DNA of 64,000 bases from Carbonatibacter sp965199245 (GCA_965199245.1 CBDAQP010000003.1:930001-994000), one strand, 5' to 3'. Positions 1 to 8,876 are shown, counted from the first letter of the stretch. Program-made: numbers and translations. Notes: generated from the sequence alone by a model not told the origin.

Positions 1-671
1 CCCACCCGGCCCAGCCTGATTTTTTCCGTGATCCACGCCGCGCGGTCCGGGTCGTCAAAGGTCGCCTGTGTCAAGGGTGTCCGGATAAAGGTCGGGCAAA
101 TGGAATTGACCCGGATGCCGTGTCGCCCCCACTCCACAGCCATCGCCTTTTGAAAGCCCTCCAGGGCGTGTTTTGACCCACAGTACACCGCGCGATCAAT
201 CCCGCCCGTATGGGCCATCTGGCTCGAGATAAAAACAATCGACCCGCCCCGCCCCCGCGCAATCATTTTTCTCGCCGCCGCCTGGGCCAGAAAAAAGCTG
301 CTCCTGACGTTCAGGTTCGTCACCGCGTCGTAGTCCTCTACCCGCGCGTCAAGCGCGGGGCCATGACGGGCCATCCCTGCAGAGTTGACCACAATATCAA
401 ACCCCGCCGCCCCGTGCCAAAAATCTGACAATGCACCCAGATCACTCATGTCACAGACCACCGTCCGGACAGGCCAGCCCTCGCGCTGGAACAACCGTTC
501 CGTCGCCGCCAGTCTGTCCGGACTACGGGCCAGCAGCGTCACCGCCGCCCCGGCCTCTGCCAATGCCACCGCCGCGCCCAGTCCCAGCCCGCCGGTCGCC
601 CCCGTCACAAGGGCCGTGCGATCATCCAGACGAAACGACGGCGTCCGCGGACAATCCGGAATTGATCCCAT
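1..671 (-). CDS. short-chain dehydrogenase/reductase (SDR), C-terminus cut by window edge
   Basis: Read on the minus strand from ATG at 671, which overlaps the upstream dehydrogenase stop as TGATG, so the two genes are translationally coupled. The product starts MGSIPDCPRT and runs about 223 codons off the window. It shows the classical SDR glycine-rich NAD(P) site (LVTGATGGLGLG), the NSAG motif (NSAGMARHG), the catalytic Ser (FISSQ) and the YCGSK catalytic Tyr/Lys pair, followed by GIRVNSICPTFIRTP. These features make it an active-type SDR; the substrate is not visible. If the upstream gene is hpsN, this could be one of the SDR enzymes (HpsO/HpsP type) that invert dihydroxypropanesulfonate stereochemistry, but that is inference from neighbourhood only. 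Confidence 0.85.
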   Translation of the reverse strand, partial: MGSIPDCPRTPSFRLDDRTALVTGATGGLGLGAAVALAEAGAAVTLLARSPDRLAATERLFQREGWPVRTVVCDMSDLGALSDFWHGAAGFDIVVNSAGMARHGPALDARVEDYDAVTNLNVRSSFFLAQAAARKMIARGRGGSIVFISSQMAHTGGIDRAVYCGSKHALEGFQKAMAVEWGRHGIRVNSICPTFIRTPLTQATFDDPDRAAWITEKIRLGRV

Positions 672-1978
672 CAATCCGCCGCCTGTGCATAGGGAACATT
701 GCCCCCGCCATAACGCCGCACGCGCACATTGGCCTGCTCCGCGTGACCCGAAAAACCTTCGAGCAACGACAACCGCGAACAATAGGCCCCGATCCTGGCG
801 GCGGCCTCATCCGTTTCAATGCGTTGATAGCTATGGGTTTTCAAATACTTTCCAACCCAAAGCCCCCCGGTATAACGCCCCGCCTTCATCGTCGGCAGGG
901 TGTGGTTGGTTCCAATCACCTTATCCCCGTTCGCAACGTTGGTGCGCGGCCCCAGAAACAGGGCCCCGTAACAGGTCATCCTGTCCAAAAACCACTGGTC
1001 GCGGGCGGTCATGACCTGAACGTGTTCCGATGCAATGTCATTGGCAACATCCAGCATGTCTTCATAGCTGTCACAGACAATGACTTCCCCGTAATCCGCC
1101 CAGGAGACCCGGGCGGTGTCCGCCGTGGGCAAAATATCCAGCAAACGCCCGATTTCCGCGAGTGTCTCACGGGCCAGCCTTTCGGAATTGGTCACGAGGA
1201 CACAGGGCGAATTATAGCCGTGTTCCGCCTGTCCCAACAGGTCTGTGGCGCAGAGTTCCGCATCAACCGTTTCATCAGCAATGACCATTGTTTCCGTCGG
1301 CCCGGCGAACAGATCAATCCCCACCCGCCCGAACAGCTGGCGTTTTGCCTCTGCCACAAAGGCATTCCCCGGCCCGACCAGCATATGAACCGGTTCAATC
1401 GTTTCGGTTCCAATCGCCATGGCCCCAATGGCCTGAATCCCGCCCAAAACATAAATGTCATGCGCCCCCGCCAGATGAATCGCCGCAATCACCGCCGGAT
1501 TTGGCTCTCCCCTGAACGGCGGCGTACAGGCAACAATGCGCGGCACCCCGGCAACGGCGGCGGTTAAAACCGACATATGGGCCGAGGCAACCATGGGAAA
1601 CTTGCCCCCGGGAATGTAACAGCCCGCCGACTGCACCGGAATATTCCTGTGCCCCAGGATAACACCGGGCAGGGTTTCGATCTCGACATCCGTCATCGAG
1701 GCCCGCTGTGCCCGGGCAAAGCGGCGCACCTGGGTCTGGGCAAAGCGGATATCATCCAGATCACGTGCGCTGACCTTTGCCATCAGCCGCTGAATATCTT
1801 CATCGCCCAAACGATAGCTTTCAGGTGCATAGCCATCAAATTTTTCTGACAGGGCCCGCACAGCCTGATCGCCGTTTTGCTCAATCTCGCGCAGGGTGTC
1901 CTCGACAATCGCACGCACCCTGGCATTGTCATCCGCCCGCTCTGTCTGCGGCTTTCCGCGTTTGAGATAACGCACCAT
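671..1978 (-). CDS. hpsN: histidinol-dehydrogenase family protein, probable sulfopropanediol 3-dehydrogenase
   Basis: 435-residue protein of the HisD fold. Start chosen at ATG 1978 (MVRYLKRGKP) because a GGAGG box lies just upstream; the longer upstream reading has no family match. Recognisable HisD-family blocks: VPGGKFPM, GPGNAFVAEAKR, DLFAGPTET (Zn/NAD region) and AEHGYNSP. From memory of the family, the opening residues, GHRNIPVQ, and the C-terminal GLWVGKYLKTHSYQR resemble HpsN, which oxidises (R)-2,3-dihydroxypropane-1-sulfonate to sulfolactate, more than biosynthetic HisD. There are no histidine biosynthesis genes around it; an SDR follows in the same operon. A true histidinol dehydrogenase role is the alternative. 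Confidence 0.72.
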   Translation of the reverse strand: MVRYLKRGKPQTERADDNARVRAIVEDTLREIEQNGDQAVRALSEKFDGYAPESYRLGDEDIQRLMAKVSARDLDDIRFAQTQVRRFARAQRASMTDVEIETLPGVILGHRNIPVQSAGCYIPGGKFPMVASAHMSVLTAAVAGVPRIVACTPPFRGEPNPAVIAAIHLAGAHDIYVLGGIQAIGAMAIGTETIEPVHMLVGPGNAFVAEAKRQLFGRVGIDLFAGPTETMVIADETVDAELCATDLLGQAEHGYNSPCVLVTNSERLARETLAEIGRLLDILPTADTARVSWADYGEVIVCDSYEDMLDVANDIASEHVQVMTARDQWFLDRMTCYGALFLGPRTNVANGDKVIGTNHTLPTMKAGRYTGGLWVGKYLKTHSYQRIETDEAAARIGAYCSRLSLLEGFSGHAEQANVRVRRYGGGNVPYAQAAD

Positions 1979-2409
1979 CGAAAATCCTCCCGAAATCCGC
2001 CCCGAAAACCTGAAACAGGCCCCTGTTGCCCAACAGGACCACGCCCTGTTTTTTGCATACGCATTCATAAACAGCGCGCAAAAAACCGTCAAGACCGCAT
2101 TTGAACCAGCCTTGAAAAATAAGGTGTCCATCCCGAAACAACCATATCCCCTTTTGAAAAAATGACAGGTTTCTGACAGGGACGCGCAATCCGGGTATAC
2201 GTCCCCTTTCCTCTCCAGGCGACGATAGTCTGAGAGGTTTGTCACACCTGATCAAAGGCATCAATGGAGCGATGACTCTCTCTGGATCCCGATGCTTTCG
2301 GGTATAGCGGCCAATCATCCACCAGCGACGCAGGTTCAAGCGCGCGGCACGGCAGAGTCCGGTGCTTGACCACTTTGCTGTGCTGCTTTAACCTCGTCGG
2401 GGCGGGTTT

Positions 2410-2461
2410 GACGGGATACTTTTGACGGGATACTTTTGATGGGATACTTTTGATGGGATAC
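2410..2461. repeat. 14-bp tandem repeat, nearly four copies
   Basis: Units GACGGGATACTTTT (2410, 2424) and GATGGGATACTTTT (2438), then a partial copy at 2452 (GATGGGATAC). The array lies directly before, and its last copy overlaps, the putative start region of the next gene, so copy number could alter its 5' end or promoter spacing. The rest of 1979-2409 holds nothing I recognise. Confidence 0.9.
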
Positions 2462-3115
2462 TGTAGAGCAAAGGTGGTGTCGAGAGCATTTTTTCCTGCC
2501 TGTTTTCTGGCTCTTTTTTCCGTTGTGGTCTATCCATTGGGGCAGGGACTTGCCCAGTCTGACAGTCATTGCACGGGCCAGAGAGATATTCTGGGGGGGC
2601 GCAAGGATATTCTGAATCCTGCGAAACCGCAAAGATGTGACAGCACAACGGTTCCCGTTGATTTAAGTCCCGACAATGCACAGCTACTGTCGATCCTCAA
2701 ACAAACCGGAAGCGACCTTGGCGATGTGTCGGCGGCCTGGAAGGCGGTTGCATCGGAACCGCGCGCGAGGGCGGCGGCGGCACAACGTGACAAGGTGGTC
2801 GAACAGGACTATAAGGCAAAGGCGCAAAAGCTGGAGAGGGAAGCAACAGAGCGCAAGACCGGCACAGGACGCCTCGGCACCCTGAACAAAAAGCTGGAGA
2901 ACGAGAATAAAACAATCGATGACTTTATAAGAAATATCAAGACGTTCCAGTCTAAAGTGGATCAATTCAATCTCAAGGATACAACGGGAGAGAAACTCAG
3001 GGTCTTTTCTGACGAGACAAGGGTGGTCGAGACCTTTTCCCCTGAAAAGTTCAGGTTTGCTGTCGATCAATTCAACAAACTGCTCGGGCGTGCCACAGGG
3101 CAGGGGACGCCATAG
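2453..3115 (+). CDS. hypothetical secreted coiled-coil protein
   Basis: About 220 residues, not recognised as a known family. The N-terminus has a hydrophobic stretch after basic residues (RAFFPACFLALFSVVVYPLG), ending near GLAQS, which looks like a signal peptide. The body is rich in Lys, Glu, Arg and Ala from about residue 85 to 160 (DKVVEQDYKAKAQKLERE and following) and is predicted by eye to be coiled coil; there are two to three Cys in the mature N-terminal part. The start is uncertain: ATG at 2453 sits in a 14-bp tandem repeat and a GTG some 20 bases later is also possible. The stop is followed 95 bp later by the Sel1-repeat gene on the same strand. Confidence 0.6.
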   Translation: MGYCRAKVVSRAFFPACFLALFSVVVYPLGQGLAQSDSHCTGQRDILGGRKDILNPAKPQRCDSTTVPVDLSPDNAQLLSILKQTGSDLGDVSAAWKAVASEPRARAAAAQRDKVVEQDYKAKAQKLEREATERKTGTGRLGTLNKKLENENKTIDDFIRNIKTFQSKVDQFNLKDTTGEKLRVFSDETRVVETFSPEKFRFAVDQFNKLLGRATGQGTP

Positions 3116-3210
3116 AGGCACCCGGGAGGGTGTCAAACCCGCTTTTTCTTGAAAGTTTTCCGCCCCTGTGCTGAATCTGTGACACGGAAACACCACAGGA
3201 CAGCCCGACC

Positions 3211-4017
3211 ATGACAAAAGCCTTCGCACGCCTCTTTACTCTCCCTGCCCGCGCTGAAGGATTCACCGCACTCAAGGAGTCCGCAGAACAGGGAAACGCA
3301 GACGCACAGTTCAACCTTGGTCTCATGTACAGCACCGGACAGGGCGTCCCGCAGGATGATGCCAAAGCCGTCAAATGGTACACAAAAGCAGCTGAACAGG
3401 GACACGCAGAAGCACAGAACAACCTCGGTGTCATGTGCGACGCAGAACAGGGAGACGCAGAAGCACAGTTCAAACTTGGTCTCATGTACGACGACCCATG
3501 GTACGAATGGGCATGGGACGTCCCGCAGGATGATGCCAAAGCCGTCACATGGTACACAAAAGCAGCAGAACAGGGAAACGCAGACGCACAGTTCAACCTT
3601 GGTAACATGTACGACAACGGACGGGGCGTCCCGCAGGATCATGCCACAGCCGTCACATGGTTCACAAAAGCAGCAGAACAGGGACGCGCAGAAGCACAGC
3701 TCAAACTTGGTAACATGTACGACAACGGACAGGGCGTCCCGCAGGATCATGCCACAGCCGTCACATGGTACAAAAAGGCAGCAGAACAGGGACACGCAAA
3801 AGCACAGTTCAACCTTGGTCTCATGTACGACAACGGACAGGGCGTCCCGCAGGATGATGTCAAAGCCCATATGTGGTGGAATCTTGCGGCGGCCCTGGGC
3901 GATAAAGATGCGATGAAAAACCGCGACATCATCGCAGAAGACATGACCCCCGCCCAAATTGCGAAAGCACAGGAGGCGGCACGGGCCTGTCTGGCGCGGG
4001 GGTATCAGGGGTGTTGA
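3211..4017 (+). CDS. Sel1-like repeat (SLR/TPR) protein
   Basis: 268 residues built from about six Sel1-type repeats of roughly 36 residues, each of the form AEQGxAxAQxxLGxMYxxGxGVPQDxAxAVxWYxKA. The third repeat is distorted (DDPWYEWAWDVPQDD) and the second is shortened. The last unit ends WWNLAAALGD, then a DMTPAQIAKAQ tail typical of bacterial SLR proteins. No signal peptide is seen before the first repeat, so it is probably cytoplasmic, although the start could be misplaced. An AGGA box lies 11 bases before ATG 3211. SLR proteins are protein-interaction adaptors; no partner can be named. The DNA repeats are nearly identical to each other, which suggests recent unit duplication. Confidence 0.85.
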   Translation: MTKAFARLFTLPARAEGFTALKESAEQGNADAQFNLGLMYSTGQGVPQDDAKAVKWYTKAAEQGHAEAQNNLGVMCDAEQGDAEAQFKLGLMYDDPWYEWAWDVPQDDAKAVTWYTKAAEQGNADAQFNLGNMYDNGRGVPQDHATAVTWFTKAAEQGRAEAQLKLGNMYDNGQGVPQDHATAVTWYKKAAEQGHAKAQFNLGLMYDNGQGVPQDDVKAHMWWNLAAALGDKDAMKNRDIIAEDMTPAQIAKAQEAARACLARGYQGC

Positions 4018-4019
4018 CA

Positions 4020-4721
4020 ATGCAGAGCAACACCCGTTTTGCGCTTTATTTTGCGCCTGAACAGGGATCGGCACTGGACAGATTCGGGGCGGCGTGGCTG
4101 GGGTGGGATGCCGCCGCCCGTGTTCCGGTGGCACGTCCGGCCTGTGCGGGGCTGTCGGTATCAGGGATTGCAGAGATCACCCGGACCCCGGCGCGTTATG
4201 GGTTTCACGGGACGCTCAAGCCACCCTTTCGCCTGCGGGCGGGGTGTTCTGTCGAGGATCTCGACCGGGCCGTGACGGCCCTGGCGGCGGGGGAGGAGGC
4301 CCTGACCACCGCCCCGCTTGCGCTGGCAGAGATCGGGTCGTTTTTCGCGCTTGTTCCGCCCCGGAGCGCGGCCTTGTCCGCCCTGGCGGCGCGGTGTGTG
4401 CGTGATCTGGATGATTTTCGCGCCCCCGCCGGTGCGGCGGAACTGGACAAACGCCGCGCGGGGGGGCTGTCGGCGCGACAGGACAAAAACCTGTGCCGGT
4501 GGGGTTATCCCCATGTGATGGATGATTTTCGTTTTCACCTGACCCTGACCAACAGCCTGAGCGGGGCAGAACGCGACAGGGTGCGCCCTGTCCTGCGCGA
4601 TCTGACCGCCGCAATCACTGGGGAGAGGGACGATTTTCGCCTCACCAGCCTGTGTCTTTTTGGTGATCCCGGGGCGGGCCAGCCCTTTGTGTTGCTGAAA
4701 CGCTATCCCCTGCATGGATAA
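4020..4721 (+). CDS. DUF1045 family phosphonate-metabolism protein, 2H phosphoesterase fold
   Basis: About 233 residues, starting MQSNTRFALYFAP; an alternative start at 4011 overlaps the preceding stop. The protein has the two H-x-T-x motifs of the 2H phosphoesterase superfamily, HGTLK (near residue 62) and HLTLT (near residue 175). DUF1045 proteins are recurrent members of C-P lyase operons and are assumed to act on a cyclic or phosphorylated ribose intermediate; the exact reaction is inference. It is convergent with phnN, and the 3' ends of the two genes overlap by 80 bp. Confidence 0.85.
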   Translation: MQSNTRFALYFAPEQGSALDRFGAAWLGWDAAARVPVARPACAGLSVSGIAEITRTPARYGFHGTLKPPFRLRAGCSVEDLDRAVTALAAGEEALTTAPLALAEIGSFFALVPPRSAALSALAARCVRDLDDFRAPAGAAELDKRRAGGLSARQDKNLCRWGYPHVMDDFRFHLTLTNSLSGAERDRVRPVLRDLTAAITGERDDFRLTSLCLFGDPGAGQPFVLLKRYPLHG

Positions 4722-5361
4722 AGGGTTCAATCGCGGCGATGACCTGCCGGGCGGCGAGATCAAGGGGGCCGCTGTTGTCAATGTTGATCACATCCGGCCC
4801 CGTCACTGTGAAGGCCCGCGCCAGGCGTTGTTCAATCGCAGCGTCATCTTCGCGCCCGCGCGCCCGCAGGCGGCGGGCCAGTTCGGCGGGTGTGACCGTC
4901 ACCGATAACACCCGCACCGGGTTATAACGCTGGCGGGCCTGTTCAATCACGGTGCGCGAGACATTGACAACAACGCAAACCCCACCCGCCAGATCGCTAT
5001 TGATGGTCTGTTCAATGCCATAGTCCAGGCCGTGCGCCGTCCAGTCAAAGGCAAAACGCCACTGCGCCCGCGCGGCGGCAAAATCATCCGGGCCGAGAGC
5101 GATATGGTTTTCCCCCCCTGCATCCGCCGGACGTGTGATAACGCGACGCGGAAAAGAAACCGCCGCGCCAAAATGTTGACGGGCCACAGACAGCAGGCTG
5201 TCCTTTCCCGCCCCACTCGGCCCCACAAGCAAAAACAGGCAACCTGTGTGGCGTGCGGTCGCGCTGTGCGCGGAGCAGGAATCAAGATTGTTCTCGCCGG
5301 GTGCGGAGCAGGAATCAGGATTGATCGCACCATGCGCGGAGCGAGGAACAGAGGTGGTCAC
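4642..5361 (-). CDS. phnN: ribose 1,5-bisphosphate phosphokinase PhnN
   Basis: 239 residues of the guanylate-kinase-like P-loop fold. Walker A is GPSGAGKDS near residue 49, then SFPRRVITRP and GGENHIALG as in PhnN. It converts ribose 1,5-bisphosphate to PRPP, the last step of C-P lyase phosphonate breakdown. The start overlaps the phnM stop by 4 bp. The first 40 residues are an unusual extension containing two similar DSCSA segments, encoded by a repeated GCGGAGCAGGAATCA-like DNA unit; the functional start may be later. The C-terminal coding end overlaps the convergent DUF1045 gene. Confidence 0.88.
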   Translation of the reverse strand: MTTSVPRSAHGAINPDSCSAPGENNLDSCSAHSATARHTGCLFLLVGPSGAGKDSLLSVARQHFGAAVSFPRRVITRPADAGGENHIALGPDDFAAARAQWRFAFDWTAHGLDYGIEQTINSDLAGGVCVVVNVSRTVIEQARQRYNPVRVLSVTVTPAELARRLRARGREDDAAIEQRLARAFTVTGPDVINIDNSGPLDLAARQVIAAIEPFIHAGDSVSATQRAGPPRDHQKDTGW

Positions 5362-6494
5362 GCCACCCGCTCCCCGGCCCGCCAGACCCCCCTGACCACG
5401 GGGTGCGCCGTCGCATCATCGACGCGAATCAGATCGGCGCGGCGGTTCGGGGTGATTTCGCCCCGGTCAGACAGGCCCGCGCGGTCTGCGGGGGTTTTGG
5501 TCACCGTACGGATCGCCCGGGGCAGGCTGTAGCCATGATCGCGGTGCAGGAGCAACGCGGCATGAATGAGACTGTGGGGGTAATAGTCGCTGGACAGAAT
5601 ATCCAGCACCCCGGCCCGGGCCAGATCAGCGGCGGCAATATTGCCCGAATGCGAGCCGCCGCGTACAATGTTCGGCCCGCCCATCATCACCGCCATCCCC
5701 CCCGCATGGGACAACTGCGCGGCACGGGCGGTTGTGGGAAATTCCGCCACCACCATCTGATCGCGCAGGGCCTCGGTCACGTTGTCTTCGGTGGCATCGT
5801 CATGACTGGCGAGGATCAGGCCCTTGCGATGGGCCGTTTCCACCACAGAACGCCTGTGCCTTGCGCTGTAGCGTTCCTGATCTTTGCGGCGTTTTTGCAT
5901 GAAGTCCTCGATCTCGGCATCATTCAGGCCGTATTTGCCCTGATAATAGGTGCGATAGGCATCCAGACAGACAAACTGGCGTTGGCCCGGGGTGTGATCG
6001 GTGACGGAAAACATTTTGACCAGATCATGATCGCACAACCGGTCAAGGTTGTCCTGCATCCCGGGATAGGACACCTCGCACCGCAGGTGAATGAAATGAT
6101 CGGCGCGCAGGATTTTATCACGCATTGCCTGATGCAACCCGCCGACCATATCGCGCAAACGGGTCACACGGGTCGAGCCGTCGCGCACATCCCCGATTGA
6201 AATGGCATCGAAAACAGTGGTAATCCCCGCACTGGCAATGTGATTATCATGGGCCACAATCGCCGCAAGGGACGGCCATTCGGTTTTCGGGCGCGGGGTC
6301 ATATGCTTTTCAAGGTTGTCGGTATGGAGTTCCACCAAACCGGGCAGTAAAAGATCACCGCCCCAATCAACTGCCCCGGGAACCTGCGAGGGGCCGGAGG
6401 AAATTTCTGCAATTCGATCACCCCGCAAACACAGAGTGCCCCGAACAACCGCATCCGCTGTCACAATTCGTGCATTTGTCAAGATCTGTTCCAT
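5358..6494 (-). CDS. phnM: alpha-D-ribose 1-methylphosphonate 5-triphosphate diphosphatase PhnM
   Basis: 378-residue amidohydrolase-fold protein. The metal site begins with HTDNLEKH (near residue 56), followed by VAHDNHIASAGITTVFDA and further His/Asp sites (SHDDATEDNV, SSDYYPHSL). It removes pyrophosphate from the phosphonate-ribose triphosphate made by PhnGHI before PhnJ cleaves the C-P bond. Full length for the family and without frameshift, in contrast to phnG, phnI and phnJ upstream. The start is 2 bases after the phnL stop and the stop overlaps phnN. Confidence 0.93.
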   Translation of the reverse strand: MEQILTNARIVTADAVVRGTLCLRGDRIAEISSGPSQVPGAVDWGGDLLLPGLVELHTDNLEKHMTPRPKTEWPSLAAIVAHDNHIASAGITTVFDAISIGDVRDGSTRVTRLRDMVGGLHQAMRDKILRADHFIHLRCEVSYPGMQDNLDRLCDHDLVKMFSVTDHTPGQRQFVCLDAYRTYYQGKYGLNDAEIEDFMQKRRKDQERYSARHRRSVVETAHRKGLILASHDDATEDNVTEALRDQMVVAEFPTTARAAQLSHAGGMAVMMGGPNIVRGGSHSGNIAAADLARAGVLDILSSDYYPHSLIHAALLLHRDHGYSLPRAIRTVTKTPADRAGLSDRGEITPNRRADLIRVDDATAHPVVRGVWRAGERVA

Positions 6495-6495
6495 A

Positions 6496-7188
6496 TCACA
6501 CCCGATAGGCCGTCACATCAAAGCTGGCCGTACAAACCGCATCGCGTGCGGCCTGATCGTGAAAAATCCCCAAAACCGCAGAACCGCGCTGTTTGGCTTC
6601 CTCGATTAAAGACAAAACGGTCTGGCGGTTTTGAGCGTCCAGGGACGCCGTTGGTTCGTCCAGCAACATCACGGGATAATCAAGGGCAAAACCGCGGGCA
6701 ATATTCACCCGCTGTTGCTCCCCCCCCGAAAAGGTCAGGGGCGACAAACTCCACAGCTGTTCCGGAATGCGGAGCCGTGCCAACAGGTCGCGCGCCTTGT
6801 CAAGGGCGCGGTCATAATCGACCCCGGCGGCAACCAGGGGTTCCGCGACAATATCCAGCGTCCCCACCCGGGGAATGACGCGCAGGAACTGGCTCACATA
6901 GCCCAGGGTTGTCCGGCGCACATCCAGAATGTCATGTGCGCTGGCCCGCGCCAGATCAAGCCGGCGGTCTTTGTGGCGAATGCGGATTTCCCCCTCTGTA
7001 CAAAGGTAATTCGCATAAATCATCCGCATAAAGGTACTTTTCCCCGCACCGGATTCCCCCGTTAAGGCCGTACAGTCCCCCGCATTCAGGGAAAAATCGA
7101 CCCCCTGAAAAACAGGCAGGGTCAAGGCGCCCTGTGTGTGGAGTGTGAAACTTTTGGCAAGGCCCGTGACACGAAGCATTTCCGACAT
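6496..7188 (-). CDS. phnL: C-P lyase system ABC-type ATPase PhnL
   Basis: About 230 residues; start at ATG 7188 (MSEMLRVTGLAKSF). ABC ATPase with Walker A GESGAGKST, signature TFSGGEQQRVNIARG and Walker B VMLLDEPTASLD. PhnL belongs to the C-P lyase complex or accessory set rather than to a transporter. The gene is open; it lies 10 bp after phnK and directly before phnM. Confidence 0.93.
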   Translation of the reverse strand: MSEMLRVTGLAKSFTLHTQGALTLPVFQGVDFSLNAGDCTALTGESGAGKSTFMRMIYANYLCTEGEIRIRHKDRRLDLARASAHDILDVRRTTLGYVSQFLRVIPRVGTLDIVAEPLVAAGVDYDRALDKARDLLARLRIPEQLWSLSPLTFSGGEQQRVNIARGFALDYPVMLLDEPTASLDAQNRQTVLSLIEEAKQRGSAVLGIFHDQAARDAVCTASFDVTAYRV

Positions 7189-7198
7189 TTGACTGTCC

Positions 7199-7981
7199 TC
7201 AGACCTGAAGAATTGATGAAACAAGAAGCTGTGTATAGGGATGCTGGGGATCGTCCAGAACCTGATCGGTCAGGCCCGTTTCAACAACCTGCCCCCCCTG
7301 CATCACCATCAAACGATGCGACAACAGGCGCGCCACCGCCAGATCATGGGTCACAATCACCACCGACAGACCCAGTTTTTGAACAAGAGTCCGCACCAGA
7401 TCAAGCAGGCGGGCCTGCACCGACACATCCAGTCCCCCCGTCGGTTCGTCCATGAAGACAAGGCGCGGACCGGTCACCAGATTTCGTGCAATCTGCAAGC
7501 GTTGCTGCATCCCGCCGGAAAAGGTCATGGGCAGGTCATCAAGACGGCCCTGTTCAATTTCAACCTTGTCCAGCCAGTCCTGCGCGGCGGCACGAATCCT
7601 GCCATAGTGCCGCCAGCCCACAGACATCAAACGCTCACCGATATTGGCCCCCGCACTGACCCCCATCCGCAACCCGTCGCGCGGATTTTGATGGACAAAG
7701 GCCCAGTCTGTCCGCATCAAAAAGCGGCGTTCGGCCTCTGACAAATCAGCGAAAAGATCGCGAATGCCCTGATCCCGGGTGTTATAGACCACCCGCCCCG
7801 CCGTGGGTTCGACCTGTCCGGAAATGGCCCGGAGCAACGTCGATTTTCCCGATCCCGATTCCCCGACAATGCCCAGAACCTCCCCGGGATAGAGGGAAAA
7901 AGACACCTCCTGACAGCCGATGCGTTCGCCGTACATCATGCCGAGGCAGTCCACATCAAGCAATTTCTGCGCTGTCGTCAT
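7199..7981 (-). CDS. phnK: C-P lyase complex ABC-type ATPase PhnK
   Basis: 260 residues. Walker A GESGSGKST near residue 37, signature TFSGGMQQRLQIARN, Walker B LVFMDEPTGGLD and the switch His in VIVTHD. PhnK docks on the PhnGHIJ core and drives the complex with ATP. The start overlaps the last bases of the phnJ reading frame by 4 bp, the normal coupled arrangement, but that upstream frame is interrupted, so translational coupling is probably lost. Confidence 0.93.
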   Translation of the reverse strand: MTTAQKLLDVDCLGMMYGERIGCQEVSFSLYPGEVLGIVGESGSGKSTLLRAISGQVEPTAGRVVYNTRDQGIRDLFADLSEAERRFLMRTDWAFVHQNPRDGLRMGVSAGANIGERLMSVGWRHYGRIRAAAQDWLDKVEIEQGRLDDLPMTFSGGMQQRLQIARNLVTGPRLVFMDEPTGGLDVSVQARLLDLVRTLVQKLGLSVVIVTHDLAVARLLSHRLMVMQGGQVVETGLTDQVLDDPQHPYTQLLVSSILQV

Positions 7982-8873
7982 TGGGCAGACTCCCCTGCCG
8001 GGGCGTCATCCGGGGACAGGCCACGGTGTCCGGCCTCCCGGCGGGTGGTGCAGTAATCTGAATCGGAACAAACAAACATGCGCTTTCCCCGGTCATCCAG
8101 AATGACCTCGTCCAAAAAGCTGTCGGTCGCCCCACAGAGCGCACAGTCATCATCCCAGCGTTGCACCGCAAAGGGATGGTCTTCAAAATCGAGGCTCTTG
8201 ACCGTGGTAAAGGGCGGAATGGCGTAAATGCGCTGTTCACGCCCGGCCCCGAACAACTGGAGTGCGGGGGTCATGTGCATGGCCGGATTGTCAAATTTGG
8301 GAATGGGTGACGGATCCATCACATAACGCCCATTGACCAGAACCGGATAGGCATAGGTGGTGGCAATATGACCGTGACGTGAAATGTCTTCGTACAGCTT
8401 GACGTGCATCAGGCCGTATTCCTCGAGTGCGTGCATTTTGCGCGTTTCGGTTTCGCGCGGCTCCAAAAAGCGCAAAGGCTCGGGGATAGGAACCTGATAG
8501 ACCAAAATCTGTTTTGCGCTCAGCGGCGTTTCCGGAATGCGGTGACGGGTCCTGGATAACGGTGGCCTCTGTCGTGCGTTCCGTCGTCGTCACCCGGGCG
8601 GTTTTTTCAAAAACCGGCGGATACTGACGGCGTTGGTGGTGTCCATCACTGCCCTGATCGATGACCTTGAGCACATCATCGGGGCCAAGGACAGAGGCCG
8701 TGACCTGAAACCCCTCCCGTTCCCCAGCCATAGGGCATGGGCATTTCCCGCGCGGCAAAGGGAACCTGATAGCCGGGAATGGCCACGGCCTTGAGCAAGG
8801 CGCGGCGAATCATGCGCTTGGTCTGTTCATCCAGATAGGCGAAATTATAGGCAGACTGTTCCTGTCGGGACAT
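7978..8873 (-). pseudogene. phnJ: C-P lyase catalytic subunit PhnJ, broken by about four frameshifts
   Basis: The PhnJ sequence can be followed almost end to end but in several frames. The N-terminus (SAYNFAYLDEQTKRMIRR, MPYGWGTGG) starts at 8873. An extra base in an A-run at 8708-8710 shifts it; an extra C near 8643 and a missing A in the run at 8609-8613 bracket a short out-of-frame stretch; an extra C near 8551 gives the last shift. From about 8505 the C-terminal half (VPIPEPLRFLEPRETETR onward) is open. It keeps the radical-SAM/Fe-S cysteines (CALCG, VCSDSDYC). Without all four shifts repaired no functional C-P lyase can be made. Sequencing error in homopolymers is the alternative, but neighbours of similar composition are intact. 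Confidence 0.85.
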
Positions 8874-8876
8874 TGT

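Noticed and set aside
431..1567. 378-codon plus-strand ORF opposite hpsN
   Set aside because: It lies fully antisense to a well-matched dehydrogenase and its translation is Pro/Arg-rich without any domain; a GC-rich shadow frame.
3133..4134. 333-codon minus-strand ORF with Cys-rich repeats
   Set aside because: It is the antisense of the Sel1 repeats; the apparent periodicity is inherited from the real gene.
7978..8873. Programmed frameshifting in phnJ
   Set aside because: Four separate shifts of mixed sign without slippery-site plus pseudoknot layout are not credible as programmed events; gene decay or sequencing error is simpler.
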